From: Streptomyces pluripotens
GTDB lineage: Bacteria; Actinomycetota; Actinomycetes; Streptomycetales; Streptomycetaceae
Length of the DNA stretch: 64,000 bases
NCBI RefSeq assembly: GCF_000802245.2
Contig: NZ_CP021080.1
Span: forward strand, 5,580,001-5,644,000
Direction: 5' to 3'
In this document: piece by piece, positions 56,302 through 64,000 of the stretch
How positions within the stretch are numbered: the first letter of the stretch is position 1
Layout of the letters: each line of letters opens with the position of its first letter
Position numbers and translations under genes: made by a program
The notes under the pieces: model-generated
What the model was told of the DNA's origin: nothing
Seen by the model: only the letters and a program-made list of their open reading frames with translations
The model's database searches: none

Positions 56302-57992
56302 GCCTCCTCCTCCGTGGCGGCGGGGACGTCCGCAGGGGGTGTGCCGAACCCGGCTGCCGCGGAAGGGGCCGCTCCCGGTTCTGGCTCGGTGAGTGCCTCG
56401 GGCAGGACCACGGTGAACTCCGCGCCACCGCCGACCGCCGTGTTCACGGCCGTACTCCCGCCCTGTCGTTCGGCGAGCCGGCGCACCAGGGAGAGCCCGA
56501 TGCCCCGCTTACCGTGTGCGGGCGGCTTCTTGGTGGACCATCCCTCCGCGAAGATCAGCTCCCGTTGGTCCGCAGGGACCCCTGGGCCCGTGTCGCGCAC
56601 CCTGAGCACGACCGTACGGCCCTCCGCGCGCAACTCGACCTCCACGCGTGCGTGCGGGGTGCCCGCGACTGCGTCGAGGGCGTTGTCCACGAGGTTGCCG
56701 ACGACCGTGACCAGTCCCCGTGGATCGATCAGCCGGTCGGGAAGCCGGGAGTGTTCCGATATCCACAGGCCAGCTCCGCGCTCGGCCGCCACGGTCGCCT
56801 TGCCGACCAACAGGGCGGCGAGCAGAGGATCCTGGATCTTCTCGGTGATCTGTTCGGCGGTGACCCGGTGGTCGCCGACCACCTCGCTGACGAACTCCGC
56901 CGCGTCGTCGTACATCTCCAGTTCCAGCAGCCCGAGCAGGGTGTGCATGCGGTTGGCGTGCTCGTGGTCCTGGGCGCGCAGGGCGTCGATCAGCCCGCGC
57001 GTGGAGTCGAGTTCCCGCCCCAGCTGCTCCAGTTCGGTGCGGTCGCGCAGGGTGGCCACGGCACCACCGTCGCCGGTGGGCATACGGTTGGCGACCAGGA
57101 CGCGCTGACCGCGCACCGTGAGTAGGTCGGTGCCGGTCGCCCGGCCGGCCAGGACGTCCGTCGTACGGCCCGGTCCGAGTGCCTCGTCGAGGGTCTGCCC
57201 GGCCGCCTCGTCGCCGATTCCCAGCAGCCGCCGTGCCTCGTCGTTGAGCAGGCGGATGCGACCACTGCGGTCGAGGGCGACTACCCCCTCCCGGATGCCG
57301 TGCAGCATCGCCTCACGTTCCGCGAGCAGCGCCGAGATATCGGAGAAGGCCAGGTCCCGGGTCTTGCGCTGGACCCTGCGGGAGATCAGCCAGGCGGCCA
57401 GTGCGCCCGCCGCGAGCGCACCGCCGGCGTATGCGAACAGCCCCGGGATCGCATTGATCAACTGTGCCCGGACGCTGTCGTAGGCGAGGCCGACGGATAC
57501 CGCGCCGATGATGCGGTGGTGTGTGTCGTACAGCGGTACCTTGCCACGCGCCGAGCGGCCCAGGGTGCCTTCGTCGATCTCCATGACCTGCTCGCCGGTC
57601 AGGGCCCGTGAGGGGTCGGTGGAGACCTTCCGGCCGATCTCCGAAGCCGTGGGATGCGACCAGCGCACCCAGGTGCGGTCCAACACCACGATGTACTCGG
57701 CGTGGGTGGCGATCCGGATCCGTTCGGCCTCCCGCTGCACCGGGCCGTTCCTGGTCGGCGGGGTGGTGAGGACCCCTTCGGCGATCTGCGGGTCCTGGGC
57801 GGTGGTCTCGGCGATGGCCAGCGCCCGCCGCATGGCCTCCTGGTCCAATTGCTTGCTCAGCGGTGCCAGGAACAATCCGGTGGCGAGCACCGCGACCCCC
57901 GCCGCGACCGCCACCTGCATCAGGAGCACCTGCGAGAACATCCGCCGTGGCAGTCCGAGGCGTAGACGGCGTGCTGGGGGAGTGGGGCTCAT
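56295..57992 (-). CDS. CitA/DcuS-family sensor histidine kinase
   Basis: 565 residues. First helix (VLLMQVAVAAGVAVLATGLFL), an extracytoplasmic PAS-like (PDC) sensor domain about 45-175 with RIATHAEYIVVLDR, second helix (FAYAGGALAAGALAAWLIS), a cytoplasmic PAS (DRSGRIRLLNDEARRLLG), the SPOB-type H-box AQDHEHANRMHTLLGLLEL and a HATPase (VVGNLVDNALDAVAG, DTGPGVP, KRGIGLSLVRRL). The family binds citrate, fumarate or related carboxylates outside the membrane. ATG 57992 is 7 nt after TACGGT (58000-58005) with no ribosome site, so it is leaderless. The frame stays open far upstream without support. Confidence 0.9.
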   Translation of the reverse strand: MSPTPPARRLRLGLPRRMFSQVLLMQVAVAAGVAVLATGLFLAPLSKQLDQEAMRRALAIAETTAQDPQIAEGVLTTPPTRNGPVQREAERIRIATHAEYIVVLDRTWVRWSHPTASEIGRKVSTDPSRALTGEQVMEIDEGTLGRSARGKVPLYDTHHRIIGAVSVGLAYDSVRAQLINAIPGLFAYAGGALAAGALAAWLISRRVQRKTRDLAFSDISALLAEREAMLHGIREGVVALDRSGRIRLLNDEARRLLGIGDEAAGQTLDEALGPGRTTDVLAGRATGTDLLTVRGQRVLVANRMPTGDGGAVATLRDRTELEQLGRELDSTRGLIDALRAQDHEHANRMHTLLGLLELEMYDDAAEFVSEVVGDHRVTAEQITEKIQDPLLAALLVGKATVAAERGAGLWISEHSRLPDRLIDPRGLVTVVGNLVDNALDAVAGTPHARVEVELRAEGRTVVLRVRDTGPGVPADQRELIFAEGWSTKKPPAHGKRGIGLSLVRRLAERQGGSTAVNTAVGGGAEFTVVLPEALTEPEPGAAPSAAAGFGTPPADVPAATEEEAW

Positions 57993-58093
57993 ACCCACGA
58001 CCGTACGTGGGCGGGCCGCGAGCGCCCATGGGAGTGGTGTGGATCTCCTGGTCGCCTCCGAGCTCGTGAAAGGCGTGCCGGGGGAGCGGAGGT

Positions 58094-59035
58094 TCAGCTC
58101 GCCAGCGCAGTGGGCCTCAGCTCTCGTACGGCGGTCACGTCCATCCTGGCGGGCGCACCCAGTACGGTCGCGCCACAGCTCTCCGGGCGGGGCGGTAGTG
58201 AGGCTCGCTGTGCCACCGTGACCTGCCACCGGCGGCCGTCGGCGTGTTCGACGTAGACCTCCCAGTGCGGGGCCGATCCGTTGGTCCGCACGACAGTCAG
58301 CGCACCCGTCCGGTACTCGTCCGCTGCCGACCGGACCGCCAGTTCGGCCGCCTGGCCGGGGCGTTCCCAGGCGGAGCAGCCGCGGCAACCGGCCAGGACC
58401 ACATGCCCTTCCTGGATGCCGTGCAGGGCCTCCTTGACCGTGTGCGCCTCGGCACGGCCGTAGGCGTAGCCGTACGGCAGGACCAGTACCGTCGGCGAGA
58501 AGCGATGTCCACCCAGATGGGTGACTTCCCAGACCCCGTGCACCCCGGAAGCGGCCAGTTCGGCGGCGAGGGGCCGGCCGAGGAGGGCACAGCAGCGATC
58601 GCGCTTGCCATTGGTGCACACCAGCGCGAGAGGATCGCCGGTGTGCGGTCGCCCGCCGAGCGCGGTACCGAAGGATCGGTGGTCGCCTGCCCCGAGGGCG
58701 GCGAGGTCGAGGTCGAGCAGCCGTTGTGGATCGCGGGTGGTGGCACTGTGCAGCCAGACACGCCCCGGCACGGTGTGGGCGGCGTACACATTGCGGACCG
58801 GTGGTGTGCCCGGGTCCGCATGGCGTCCGGGGCGCCGGATGAGCGCGACGCGAACGCCGGTTCCCGCTGCGGCGGCTTCCAGTGCCCGGCCCAGTGCGGG
58901 GTCCAGGTGGCTCGAAGTGAGCGCCTTGGCGCCCCATGGGCCGGGCTGTTCTAGTAGCAGCCACGTCGTTGCCGTGGCTGCCGTACCGGAAACCGGCTCG
59001 TCAAGGTTCCGGGAGACGGTCGCGCACCTACTCAC
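58094..59035 (-). CDS. Sucrase/ferredoxin-like (Suc_Fer) family protein, iron-box controlled
   Basis: 313 residues of the Suc_Fer-like family, thioredoxin-fold ferredoxin relatives. Conserved motifs: CTNGKRDRCCALLGRPL, VWEVTHLGGHRFSPTVLVLPYGYAYGR and GCRGCSAWERPGQAAEL. The cysteines could hold an Fe-S cluster; some relatives sit in siderophore loci and may act in iron release from siderophores (inference). GTG 59035 lies 7 nt after TAGGCT (59043-59048), so it is leaderless, and the -10 is embedded in an iron box. That points to repression by a DmdR/IdeR-type regulator when iron is plentiful. Confidence 0.8.
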   Translation of the reverse strand: MSRCATVSRNLDEPVSGTAATATTWLLLEQPGPWGAKALTSSHLDPALGRALEAAAAGTGVRVALIRRPGRHADPGTPPVRNVYAAHTVPGRVWLHSATTRDPQRLLDLDLAALGAGDHRSFGTALGGRPHTGDPLALVCTNGKRDRCCALLGRPLAAELAASGVHGVWEVTHLGGHRFSPTVLVLPYGYAYGRAEAHTVKEALHGIQEGHVVLAGCRGCSAWERPGQAAELAVRSAADEYRTGALTVVRTNGSAPHWEVYVEHADGRRWQVTVAQRASLPPRPESCGATVLGAPARMDVTAVRELRPTALAS

Positions 59036-59054
59036 AGAGGTGAGCCTAACCTGA
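59036..59054 (-). promoter_or_regulatory. Iron box (DmdR1/IdeR-type operator)
   Basis: On the minus strand TCAGGTTAGGCTCACCTCT matches the actinobacterial iron box TTAGGTTAGGCTCACCTAA at 16 of 19 positions and overlaps the -10 hexamer TAGGCT of the Suc_Fer gene. Confidence 0.85.
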
Positions 59055-59088
59055 CTCTTCGCAGGGCGACTTCCGGCCGTGCCGGTCT

Positions 59089-60345
59089 CTACGTCGGCAC
59101 GGGTTGTGGTGGTCGGGGGCCGACGTAGTGGCCGCTGGGGCGCATGCGCAGCGGGCGCTCGCCGTACTCCTCCAGAGCATGTGCGATCCAGCCTGCCGTC
59201 CGGGCCACGGCGAAGATCGTCTCGCCCGCGGTGGCGGGCATGCCGCAGGAGGTGGTGAAGACCGCCAGGGCCAGGTCGACGTTGGCGTGCAGCGGGGCGT
59301 GCCGGGCGGTGGTGGCGACGATGTCGCGGGCGGCGAGCAGTGCGGGCTCCGCTGCCGGGACCTGTTCCAGCAGGCCGAACAGCGCTCGCGCGCGAGGGTC
59401 CTCCCCCTGGTAGAGCCGGTGGCCGAGCCCGGCGATGCGGCGGCCGGCGCGCAACTCGCCGGCGATCACGGGGACCGCTGTGCCCTGGTCGATGACGTCG
59501 AGCAACATGCGGTGGGCTAGGCCGCTGGCGGCTCCGTGCAGCGGGCCCTCCAGCACGCCGAACCCTGCCGATACGGCCGCGTAGGCGTGCGCACGGGCCG
59601 AGGCGGCGACGCGGACCGCGAGCGTGGAGGCGGCCAGATCGTGATCGGCGAGCAGGGCGAGGGCGGTGTCCAGGACGTGTAGCGACGCCTCGTCGGCGGG
59701 ACGGCCGGTCAGCCGGCCCCACAGTGGGCGGGCCAGCGGACCGTCGTCCTGGCGGTCGTTCAGGACCGGCGGCAGCGCGGTGACGAGGGTGGGGATCAGG
59801 ATGCGGGCCGTGTTGAGCACGGCAGCCTCGGACAGGTCGAAGCGCAGCGGGTCCTCGGCCGCAGCGGCGATGGCCGCGACCCGCAACCGGTCGACGGGTG
59901 AGCAGTGCTCGGACAGGGAGTCCACCGCGCGGCGGGCGATCTCGACGGTGCTTCGGGGCGGGGAGAAGGTGATGCCAGGGGTCAGTCGGCCCGTCCACAG
60001 CCACTCCGCGACTTCCTCGTAGGAGCGGTGGGTGGCCAACTCGACGGCGTCCACACCCCGGAAGTAATACCGGTCCTGTTCGATCAGCGTGATGTGGGTC
60101 CGTACCGACAGGTCACCGCCGGAGCCTGGACTCCCAGCCGCTTCGCGGCGGTTGCGCCGGGCGAGAGTCGCTACCTCTCCGGGCTCGAAGGTGCTGGCCC
60201 TGCTGCCGGGCTCGCGTCTGCTGCTGAGCAGGCCGCGGCTCACATACGCGTACACCGTCTCGGGCTTCACGCCGAGCAGTTCGGCGGTCTCCTTGGTGGT
60301 CAGCCTCCGCCCGGCAAGGCCGGCGACGGGCTCGTGATCGCGCAT
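59089..60345 (-). CDS. Citrate synthase with N-terminal DNA-binding domain
   Basis: 418 residues. A MerR/excisionase-like helix-turn-helix (RLTTKETAELLGVKPETVYAYVSRGLL... FEPGEVATLARR, about 13-65) is fused to a citrate synthase fold. The catalytic residues are kept: His in GPLHGAAS, His in GLGHRLYQGEDPRA, Asp in LHANVDLA. The family condenses acetyl-CoA or propionyl-CoA with oxaloacetate; fused forms may double as a regulator (inference). ATG 60345 is 6 nt after TACGGT (60352-60357), leaderless. It is divergent from the second citrate synthase across 112 bp carrying two inverted repeats. Confidence 0.85.
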   Translation of the reverse strand: MRDHEPVAGLAGRRLTTKETAELLGVKPETVYAYVSRGLLSSRREPGSRASTFEPGEVATLARRNRREAAGSPGSGGDLSVRTHITLIEQDRYYFRGVDAVELATHRSYEEVAEWLWTGRLTPGITFSPPRSTVEIARRAVDSLSEHCSPVDRLRVAAIAAAAEDPLRFDLSEAAVLNTARILIPTLVTALPPVLNDRQDDGPLARPLWGRLTGRPADEASLHVLDTALALLADHDLAASTLAVRVAASARAHAYAAVSAGFGVLEGPLHGAASGLAHRMLLDVIDQGTAVPVIAGELRAGRRIAGLGHRLYQGEDPRARALFGLLEQVPAAEPALLAARDIVATTARHAPLHANVDLALAVFTTSCGMPATAGETIFAVARTAGWIAHALEEYGERPLRMRPSGHYVGPRPPQPVPT

Positions 60346-60386
60346 GCGGCCACCGTAGCCGCATCTGCATTCCTTGATGGCATTGC

Positions 60387-60422
60387 ATTGATTCAATCAA
60401 TATTGACAAGAAAATCGTCAAT
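60387..60422. promoter_or_regulatory. Paired palindromes between divergent citrate synthase genes
   Basis: ATTGATT-C-AATCAAT (60387-60401) is a perfect 15-bp palindrome. Directly next to it ATTGAC-N9-GTCAAT (60402-60422) is a perfect inverted repeat sharing the ATTGA arm. The tract is strikingly AT-rich for this genome and includes TTGACA (60404-60409), a possible -35 for the plus-strand gene. Confidence 0.75.
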
Positions 60423-60457
60423 CCTGGACAGTTGGATCAAGTTCAGGGAGGAGAATC

Positions 60458-61624
60458 ATGGCCATCAACAGGACCCCAACCCCTCTCATCGACGCACCGC
60501 GCGGTCTCGCGGGTGTGGTCGTCGCCGACACCGAGATCGGTGACGTGCGGGGCCGAGAGGGCTTCTACCACTACCGCCAGTACTCGGCCGTTGAACTCGC
60601 ACGCACCCGCGGCTTCGAGGACGTCTGGCATCTCCTGGTCCACGGGGCGCTCCCAGATGCACGGCGCAGTGCCGCCTTCGCCGCCGAGACCGCAGCACTG
60701 CGCCGCATCCCCGACGAGGTCCGCAGGGCACTGCCCGCGATCGCCGCAGCGAGCCGGCTCTCGGGGCCGCTGGCCGGTCTGCGCACCGCCCTGTCGCTGC
60801 TGGGTGCCGCACAGGGGCTCCGCCCGGTGTACGACATCGACGCCGACCGGCGTCGGGCCGACACCGTGGGCATCTGTGCCGTCGCCCCCACCCTGCTCGC
60901 CGCGCTCTACCGGCTCGGGCAGGGCCTCGACCCGGTCGAGCCGCGCGAGGAGCTCTCCCACGCGGCCAATTTCCTGTACATGCTGACGGGTTCGCAACCC
61001 GACCCGCGTCGGGCCCGTGCGGTCGAGCAATACCTGATCTCCACCATTGATCATGGATTCAATGCGTCAACCTTCACCGCGCGTGTCATCGCCTCCACGG
61101 GTGCCGACATGGCCGCCTGCCTGACCGGTGCCGTGGGCGCCCTGTCGGGGCCGCTGCACGGAGGAGCGCCCAGCCGGGCGCTGGACACGCTGGACGCGAT
61201 CGGCACTCCGGACCGGATCGATCCCTGGATCCGGGAACGGGTGTTCGCCGGTGACCGGATCATGGGCTTCGGGCACGCGGTCTACCGCACGGAAGACCCC
61301 CGATCGCGGCTGCTCAAGGACATCGCTCTGTCCTTCGGAGGCTCCCGTGTGGACTTCGCGGTGGAGGTCGAGCACAGGGTCGAGGCGATCCTCGCCGAGC
61401 TCAAGCCGGGTCGCGAACTCCACACGAACGTGGAGTTCTACGCGGGCATCGTCATGGAACTGTGCGGCCTGCCCCGCGAGATGTTCACCCCCACCTTCGC
61501 GGCGGCGCGGATCGTGGGGTGGAGCGCCAACATCCTGGAACAGGCGGCCGATGCGAAGATCATCCGCCCGGTGGCGCGCTACGTGGGACCGGAGCCGCAG
61601 GTCGCGGTACCCACGGTCGGTTGA
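60458..61624 (+). CDS. Citrate synthase / 2-methylcitrate synthase-like
   Basis: 388 residues of the citrate synthase family. His199 (TIDHGFNAST), His234 (GPLHGGAPS) and His273 (GFGHAVYRTEDPR) are in place, but the catalytic Asp position reads NVEFY (Glu326) where the family has NVDFY, and the usual GW-x-AH near the end is GWSAN. It may still be active, with changed acyl-CoA preference. GGGAGGAG 6 nt before the ATG. Probably co-regulated with the HTH-citrate synthase through the shared operator region. Confidence 0.88.
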   Translation: MAINRTPTPLIDAPRGLAGVVVADTEIGDVRGREGFYHYRQYSAVELARTRGFEDVWHLLVHGALPDARRSAAFAAETAALRRIPDEVRRALPAIAAASRLSGPLAGLRTALSLLGAAQGLRPVYDIDADRRRADTVGICAVAPTLLAALYRLGQGLDPVEPREELSHAANFLYMLTGSQPDPRRARAVEQYLISTIDHGFNASTFTARVIASTGADMAACLTGAVGALSGPLHGGAPSRALDTLDAIGTPDRIDPWIRERVFAGDRIMGFGHAVYRTEDPRSRLLKDIALSFGGSRVDFAVEVEHRVEAILAELKPGRELHTNVEFYAGIVMELCGLPREMFTPTFAAARIVGWSANILEQAADAKIIRPVARYVGPEPQVAVPTVG

Positions 61625-61784
61625 CGGCACGCGTCCTCGCCCGAGGGACGCGCCGATGCCCCACGGAAGCCTCGCCCCCCAGGGGATGGGCCGGCGCTCA
61701 AGGGCGAGCGCCGCTGCCCGCGGGGCCCTTTCGCCCTGCTCCTATCCTGGTCCGGCAGCCGGTCCACGTGAGAGAGGTCGCCCG

Positions 61785-62882
61785 TTGGGGAACAACCTGG
61801 GCAACAGCCGCAGTCCGCAGCAGATCCCGGTCGTCGTACTCGCCGGTTTCCTGGGTTCCGGGAAGACCACGCTCCTCAATCACCTCCTGCACCACAGCGG
61901 AGGCAGCCGTGTGGGGGCGATCGTCAACGACTTCGGGGCCATTGAGATCGACGCCATGGCCGTTGCCGGAGCCCTCGGCGACTCGACCGTCTCGCTCGGC
62001 AACGGCTGCTTGTGCTGCGCCGTCGACGCGAGCGAGCTGGACGGTTACGTGGCCCGGCTCGCCGCACCCGGTGCCGGAATCGACGTGATCGTCATCGAAG
62101 CCAGCGGGCTAGCCGAGCCCCAGGAGCTCGTGCGCATGGTCCTGGCCGGCGAGCACCCGAGAGCGGTGTACGGGGGGCTGGTGGTAGTCGTGGACGCCGC
62201 CGAGTTCGACGACACCCGAGCCAGGCACCCGGAGATCGACCGGCACCTCGCCCTTGCCGACTTGGCGGTGGTCAACAAGCTCGACCGGGCCGCCGACGGT
62301 GAGCGGGTGCTCGGCCTGGTGCGGTCCCTCGTGGACCGCGCCGCCGTCGTTCCCGCCTCCTACGGCCGTATCGACCCGGAGCTCCTCTTCGACTGCAGGC
62401 CGAGCGAGGAACGCATCGGACAGTTGTCCTTCGACGACCTGCACCACGAGGACCCGCACGAGCACCACGAGGACGACGACCACGCCGGTCACCTGCACAC
62501 CACGTACGACAGCCTGTCCTTCACCTCCGACGTGCCCCTGGAGCCCCGTCGGCTCATGCAGTTCCTGGACAGCCGGCCCGAGGGGCTGTACCGGATCAAG
62601 GGATACGTCGACTTCGGCCCCTACGACACGCTCAACCGCTACACCGTTCATGCCGTAGGCCGGTTTCTGCGCTTCTACCCGGAGCCCTGGCCGCCCGCCG
62701 GTGCCCGCCTGACCCAGCTCGTGCTGATCGGCTCCGGTATCGCCGCCGAGTCCCTCGGCAAGGATTTGGAGGCGGCGAAGAACGACGCCCCACACACCGA
62801 CGAACACGGCATGTGGGGCGTTCTCCGCTACGTCCGGGGTCCGGAAACAGCGGACCTGGAAGATCCCCCCGGTGTCCCCTGA
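61785..62882 (+). CDS. G3E-family GTPase (COG0523/CobW), His-rich metal chaperone
   Basis: 365 residues. Walker A GFLGSGKTT near the N-terminus, the metal-binding CxCC (GNGCLCC), EASGLAEP, NKLD, and a histidine/aspartate-rich insert (HHEDPHEHHEDDDHAGHLH) before the CobW C-terminal domain. Such proteins pass zinc, cobalt or other metals to client enzymes. The first in-frame start with a ribosome site is TTG 61785, 7 nt after AGAGAGG (61771-61777); the frame is open upstream over the citrate synthase but in another reading. TATCCT near 61743-61748 is a possible -10. No Zur box was recognised. Confidence 0.85.
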   Translation: MGNNLGNSRSPQQIPVVVLAGFLGSGKTTLLNHLLHHSGGSRVGAIVNDFGAIEIDAMAVAGALGDSTVSLGNGCLCCAVDASELDGYVARLAAPGAGIDVIVIEASGLAEPQELVRMVLAGEHPRAVYGGLVVVVDAAEFDDTRARHPEIDRHLALADLAVVNKLDRAADGERVLGLVRSLVDRAAVVPASYGRIDPELLFDCRPSEERIGQLSFDDLHHEDPHEHHEDDDHAGHLHTTYDSLSFTSDVPLEPRRLMQFLDSRPEGLYRIKGYVDFGPYDTLNRYTVHAVGRFLRFYPEPWPPAGARLTQLVLIGSGIAAESLGKDLEAAKNDAPHTDEHGMWGVLRYVRGPETADLEDPPGVP

Positions 62883-62937
62883 TGCCGCGGAGCGCGCGTG
62901 TGGGGGTCGCGCCGGGGCGACCGTGGCCGATGCGGCG

Positions 62938-64000
62938 CTACAACACCGGCCCCGCGACCACCGCCACCGTCTTCGGCAGCGAGACGCCCGAGCCGTCCCG
63001 GCGCGGGTCCGGCTCCGGCAGCCGCGCCGGGGTGCCGTTCTTCTGCGCCGCGCGCGCGGGAGCCGGACCCGCCCAGCCCAGTGCCAGGCAGTCCTCCCCC
63101 TTCAGGAACCGCTGGCAGCGCACACCACCCGTGGCCCGACCCTTGCGCGGGTACTGGTCGAACGGGGTCAGTTTGCCTGTCGTCTGCACCGAGTCGTCCA
63201 GCGTGCCGCGCGACCCCGCCACCGTGAACACCAGGGCATCAACGGCCGGGTCGACTGCGGTGAAGAAGATCACCTTCGCGCCCTCGGTCAGCTTGATGCC
63301 CGCCATACCGCCCGCCGGACGGCCCTGCGGACGGACGATGGACGCCTGGAAACGCAACAGCTGCGCATCGTCCGAGATGAACACCAGGTCCTCCTCGCCG
63401 GTGCGCAGTTCCACCGCGCCCACGATCCGGTCGCCCTCCTTGAGCGTGATGACCTCCAGCTCGTCCTTGTTGGACGGGTAGTCGGGCACCACGCGCTTGA
63501 CGACACCCTGCTCGGTCCCCAGGGCCAGACCCGGGGACGACTCGTCCAGCGTGGTCAGACAGACCACGGACTCGTCGTCCTCCAGGGAGACGAACTCCGC
63601 CAGCGGCGCTCCTCCAGAGAGGTTCGGCGCGGTCGTCGCCTCGGGCAGCTCGGGCAGGTCGACCACGTTGATCCGCAGCAGACGGCCGGCCGACGTCACC
63701 ACACCGATCTCCCCGCGCGCGGTCGTGGGGACCGCTGAGATGATCACGTCGTGCTTGACGCGCTTGGCCCCCGACTGCTTCGGCAGCGGCTCGTCGTCCG
63801 CCGTACGGGCCAGCAGCCCCGTCGAGGACAGCAGCACCCGGCACGGGGCGTCGGCCACCTGCAGCGGCACGGTGGCCGCAGGGGTGCCCGCGGACTCCAG
63901 TAGGACCGTGCGCCGTTCGGTGCCGAACTTCTTCGCCACGGCGGCTAGTTCGGCCGAGACCAGCTTGCGCAGCTCCGCATCGGACTCCAGGATCCGGGTC
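62938..64000 (-). CDS. parC: DNA topoisomerase IV subunit A (ParC/GyrA2), 3' part only
   Basis: The C-terminal 353 codons are in the window; the gene continues past position 64000. Visible are the end of the coiled region (RILESDAELRKLVSAELAAVAKKFGTERRTVLLE) and beta-pinwheel repeats of GyrA_C type (VVTSAGRLLRINV, LGTEQGVVKRV, FISDDAQLLRF, FTVAGSRGTL). It partners ParE at 45953. The last 25 residues are Pro/Arg-rich. Confidence 0.9.
   Translation of the reverse strand, partial: TRILESDAELRKLVSAELAAVAKKFGTERRTVLLESAGTPAATVPLQVADAPCRVLLSSTGLLARTADDEPLPKQSGAKRVKHDVIISAVPTTARGEIGVVTSAGRLLRINVVDLPELPEATTAPNLSGGAPLAEFVSLEDDESVVCLTTLDESSPGLALGTEQGVVKRVVPDYPSNKDELEVITLKEGDRIVGAVELRTGEEDLVFISDDAQLLRFQASIVRPQGRPAGGMAGIKLTEGAKVIFFTAVDPAVDALVFTVAGSRGTLDDSVQTTGKLTPFDQYPRKGRATGGVRCQRFLKGEDCLALGWAGPAPARAAQKNGTPARLPEPDPRRDGSGVSLPKTVAVVAGPVL

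Overview
The window is a chromosomal core segment of a Streptomyces (high-GC actinomycete). The evidence is the high GC content, GTG and TTG starts, and the gene order Rel homologue - hflX - lexA - nrdR - nrdJ - rnhB - recQ - whiH - hrdB - parE - (two-component systems, citrate synthases) - parC. From memory, this order matches the SCO5794-SCO5836 stretch of S. coelicolor; I could not run an alignment. There are no rRNA or tRNA genes, no CRISPR array and no phage. The only intact mobile element is one insertion sequence.

Layout. 1-10 kb: the 3' part of a second RelA/SpoT homologue (RshA type) with a divergent synthetase domain, a secreted M1 metallopeptidase, the ribosome-associated GTPase HflX, a lipoprotein-type serine protease, a CopC/CopD copper protein and a secreted alkaline phosphatase. 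10-16 kb: a DUF4142 protein, then a small NRPS-independent siderophore (NIS) locus with a diaminobutyrate-type aminotransferase, an IucA/IucC synthetase and a GNAT acyltransferase. 16-24 kb: DNA maintenance and nucleotide supply, with a DinG-like helicase, LexA with an SOS box, NrdR with paired NrdR boxes, and B12-dependent ribonucleotide reductase NrdJ. 24-30 kb: a TerD-like protein, a DUF4937 protein, a histidine phosphatase, an ADP-ribosylglycohydrolase, a gene-poor 1.1 kb stretch, RNase HII and two uncharacterised proteins. 30-38 kb: a RecQ helicase fused to a phosphoribosyltransferase-like tail, an intergenic region with two DnaA boxes, a DUF4192 protein, a small YunG-like protein and a glycogen-debranching-type protein.

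38-48 kb: a Nudix/winged-helix regulator, a one-polypeptide ABC transporter with a very long linker, the sporulation regulator WhiH, the principal sigma factor HrdB, a trypsin-like protease, a small DUF7455 protein and topoisomerase IV subunit ParE. 48-50 kb: an IS1182-family element inserted exactly at the parE stop codon, with a CTAG target duplication. 50-58 kb: an operon of a DUF1453 protein and a NarL-type kinase/regulator pair, a DUF485 protein with an ActP-like acetate symporter, a stretch of gene remnants, and a CitA/CitB-type two-component system. 58-64 kb: an iron-box-controlled sucrase/ferredoxin-like protein, two divergent citrate synthases (one with an N-terminal DNA-binding domain) that share an AT-rich palindromic promoter region, a His-rich G3E GTPase, and the 3' part of parC/gyrA2.

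How the genes work together. The main themes are stringent response, SOS and dNTP control; sporulation and housekeeping transcription (whiH, hrdB); type II topoisomerase (parE and parC flanking about 15 kb); and iron/citrate/carboxylate use (NIS siderophore genes, iron-box gene, citrate synthases, CitAB-type sensor, ActP). Many genes start 6-9 nt after a -10 hexamer with no Shine-Dalgarno sequence, which suggests leaderless mRNAs. The most novel candidate is the autoregulatory-looking pair of citrate synthases at 59.1-61.6 kb, beside an iron-box gene.
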